Shown here: positions 5,532 to 6,399 of the stretch, piece after piece
Layout of the letters: each line of letters opens with the position of its first letter
Position numbering within the stretch: the first letter of the stretch is position 1
NCBI GenBank assembly: GCA_027046525.1
Contig: JALTYD010000023.1
Coordinates: forward strand, 1-6,399
DNA length: 6,399 nt
Origin: Pyrodictiaceae archaeon
GTDB lineage: Archaea > Thermoproteota > Thermoprotei_A > Sulfolobales > Pyrodictiaceae
Reading direction: 5' to 3'
Notes under the pieces: generated by a model
The model's input: the letters and a program-made list of their open reading frames with translations, nothing else
What the model was told of the DNA's origin: nothing
Databases searched by the model: none
Made by a program: the position numbers and the translations under genes

Positions 5532-5595
5532 AGTATTACTCCCTAGAGGTCTTGTTAATCATATCATCCTATAAAGCTTGGTATAGAGTATTACT
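5532..5595. repeat. Pair of 9-bp direct repeats in the gap upstream of DUF432
   Basis: AGTATTACT occurs at 5532-5540 and again at 5587-5595. The copies flank the putative DUF432 TATA box, and the second overlaps the stop codon of the phosphoribosyltransferase gene. Spacing is 55 bp. It could be a two-site operator, but a 9-bp AT-rich repeat at this distance may be chance. Confidence 0.25.
5569..5578 (-). promoter_or_regulatory. Possible TATA box for the DUF432-MscS-HhH operon
   Basis: Read on the minus strand, GCTTTATAGG (5569-5578) lies about 55 nt before the DUF432 start and would give a transcription start near 5548 and a leader of about 28 nt. The 74-bp gap after the phosphoribosyltransferase gene has room for a separate promoter. 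Read-through from that gene is equally possible, as no T-rich terminator is seen in the gap. Confidence 0.35.
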
Positions 5596-6328
5596 ACAAA
5601 CTAGGCATCCGAGCTCTCTTCGTAGGCCTCATTATCATTATTAAGGTCTCTACGTCTTCTATTTTGGCCCTATTCTTCCATTCTTCTCCTATCACTACAA
5701 GTGCAACTACTTTAGTTAAACTAGCACCTATAAGTTCAATAAGTCTTTTTATGGAGGTTAGAGTAGCACCTGTTTCTACTATATCATCTACTATTAGTAC
5801 ATTGTCTCTCTTCCCAATACTATCTTTTTGTATACAAAAAGATGGCTCTATATCGCTACAGAGAGTTTCTCGGAAAAGACTCATTGTTGCTTTTCTACGA
5901 GCTACTATAAATGGTACTTCGAGAGCTAAGCTTAAACTAGTAGCAAGAGGTATACCACTCGCTTCTGGTACTACAATTTTTGTTATCTTTTGATCTGCTA
6001 GTTTCTCGACGAAGTAGAATGTAGTAGCTTTCAAGTAGAGAGGATCTGTTAAAACTATACTGGTATCAACAATTCCTCCTGTGTCAGCTAATCGTTGCCC
6101 TAGAATATACCGTGGATCAACTAGTTTCATTAGCCGTTTCAATATCGTATGGGCTCTATCTGGAGTAGGTAGTGTTTTACCAAATATATACCGTGCTAGA
6201 ATTGGTGCAGGAATACCTGTAACATCAGAGAGCACTCTATAACTATAGTAACGTTTTGCTAACCTCAATAATGATGCTGCCTCAAGAGAGTATAGTGCTT
6301 TTATAAATCTCTTACCTTTATTTTCCAT
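5594..6328 (-). CDS. HTH-phosphoribosyltransferase domain protein, GfcR/PurR-like regulator
   Basis: A 244-residue two-domain protein. Residues about 18-65 form a helix-turn-helix-like region (VLSDVTGIPAPILARYIFGK followed by LPTPDRAHTILK), as in archaeal HTH-PRTase regulators. Residues about 85-235 form a type I phosphoribosyltransferase domain with PEASGIPLA (121-129) and the PRPP-binding motif NVLIVDDIVETGATL (176-190), including D181, D182 and T186-T189. Such proteins are often annotated as orotate phosphoribosyltransferase-like; relatives (haloarchaeal GfcR, bacterial PurR) use the PRTase domain as a ligand sensor for transcription control. Here DNA binding plus sensing of PRPP or another phosphorylated metabolite is inferred; true nucleotide synthesis cannot be excluded since the PRPP motif is intact. 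AGGGGAT (6338-6344), 9 nt before the ATG, supports the start. Its targets are not evident from its neighbours. Confidence 0.82.
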   Translation of the reverse strand: MENKGKRFIKALYSLEAASLLRLAKRYYSYRVLSDVTGIPAPILARYIFGKTLPTPDRAHTILKRLMKLVDPRYILGQRLADTGGIVDTSIVLTDPLYLKATTFYFVEKLADQKITKIVVPEASGIPLATSLSLALEVPFIVARRKATMSLFRETLCSDIEPSFCIQKDSIGKRDNVLIVDDIVETGATLTSIKRLIELIGASLTKVVALVVIGEEWKNRAKIEDVETLIMIMRPTKRARMPSL

Positions 6329-6337
6329 CGAGAAACA

Positions 6338-6391
6338 ATCCCCTTATGATACTCAATTTATAATATAGCTAAGTGATAAGGGATTTTATAT
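6338..6391 (-). promoter_or_regulatory. Promoter and SD of the HTH-phosphoribosyltransferase gene
   Basis: On the minus strand ATATAAAA (6384-6391) is a good archaeal TATA box, predicting a start near 6361 and a leader of about 33 nt that includes the SD AGGGGAT (6338-6344). A second AT-rich box around 6357-6366 (CTATATTATAAA-like) would start transcription within or after the SD and is less likely. The upstream sequence continues outside the window. Confidence 0.5.
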
Positions 6392-6399
6392 TGTATATT

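Noticed and set aside
5664..5993. 109-codon plus-strand ORF opposite the phosphoribosyltransferase domain
   Set aside because: It is serine/threonine/leucine-rich antisense of the PRPP motif region, a typical shadow.
1..6399. CRISPR array, insertion sequence, integrase or tRNA genes
   Set aside because: No regularly spaced repeats, transposase-like reading frames, terminal inverted repeats or cloverleaf sequences were found by eye.

Overview
The window looks like chromosomal DNA of a hyperthermophilic crenarchaeon (Thermoprotei, perhaps a Desulfurococcales-like lineage). The evidence is AT-rich sequence, heavy use of AGA/AGG and ATA codons, archaeal Shine-Dalgarno (SD) motifs, TATA-box promoters, an archaeal LDH-like malate dehydrogenase that reads like the Aeropyrum enzyme, and crenarchaeal-style HTH-phosphoribosyltransferase and DUF432 genes. 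The genus cannot be fixed from the sequence alone. No mobile element, CRISPR array, tRNA or rRNA was seen.

Layout. At the left edge (1-290, minus) is the N-terminus of a GT4-type glycosyltransferase that runs out of the window. It is divergent, across an AT-rich intergenic region of about 190 bp, from malate dehydrogenase (479-1405, plus). Between malate dehydrogenase and the next, convergent gene lie 178 bp that contain a T-rich terminator, a perfect 9-bp hairpin and a good candidate for a box C/D guide RNA (about 1498-1555). Its D' guide is complementary to what I recall of the tRNA-Gly(UCC) anticodon loop. An RNase Z-like metallo-beta-lactamase-fold hydrolase (1584-2342, minus) and an acylphosphatase (2422-2733, plus) diverge from one compact 79-bp promoter region.

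The right half is all on the minus strand. In order of transcription it holds an HTH-phosphoribosyltransferase regulator (6328-5594), a DUF432 protein (5519-4707), an MscS-type mechanosensitive channel (4696-3788) and an endonuclease III-related [4Fe-4S] HhH protein (3775-2774). The last three are nearly contiguous. The SD of the channel overlaps the DUF432 stop codon, so DUF432 and channel are probably translationally coupled, and the glycosylase-like gene follows only 12 nt behind the channel.

How they fit together. Most genes are single housekeeping functions: central carbon metabolism (malate dehydrogenase), acyl-phosphate hydrolysis, and a hydrolase of unknown substrate. The notable points are the DUF432-MscS pairing, an Nth-like protein that lacks the usual catalytic lysine but keeps the aspartate and the cluster cysteines and adds two more cysteines, and the intergenic C/D RNA candidate.
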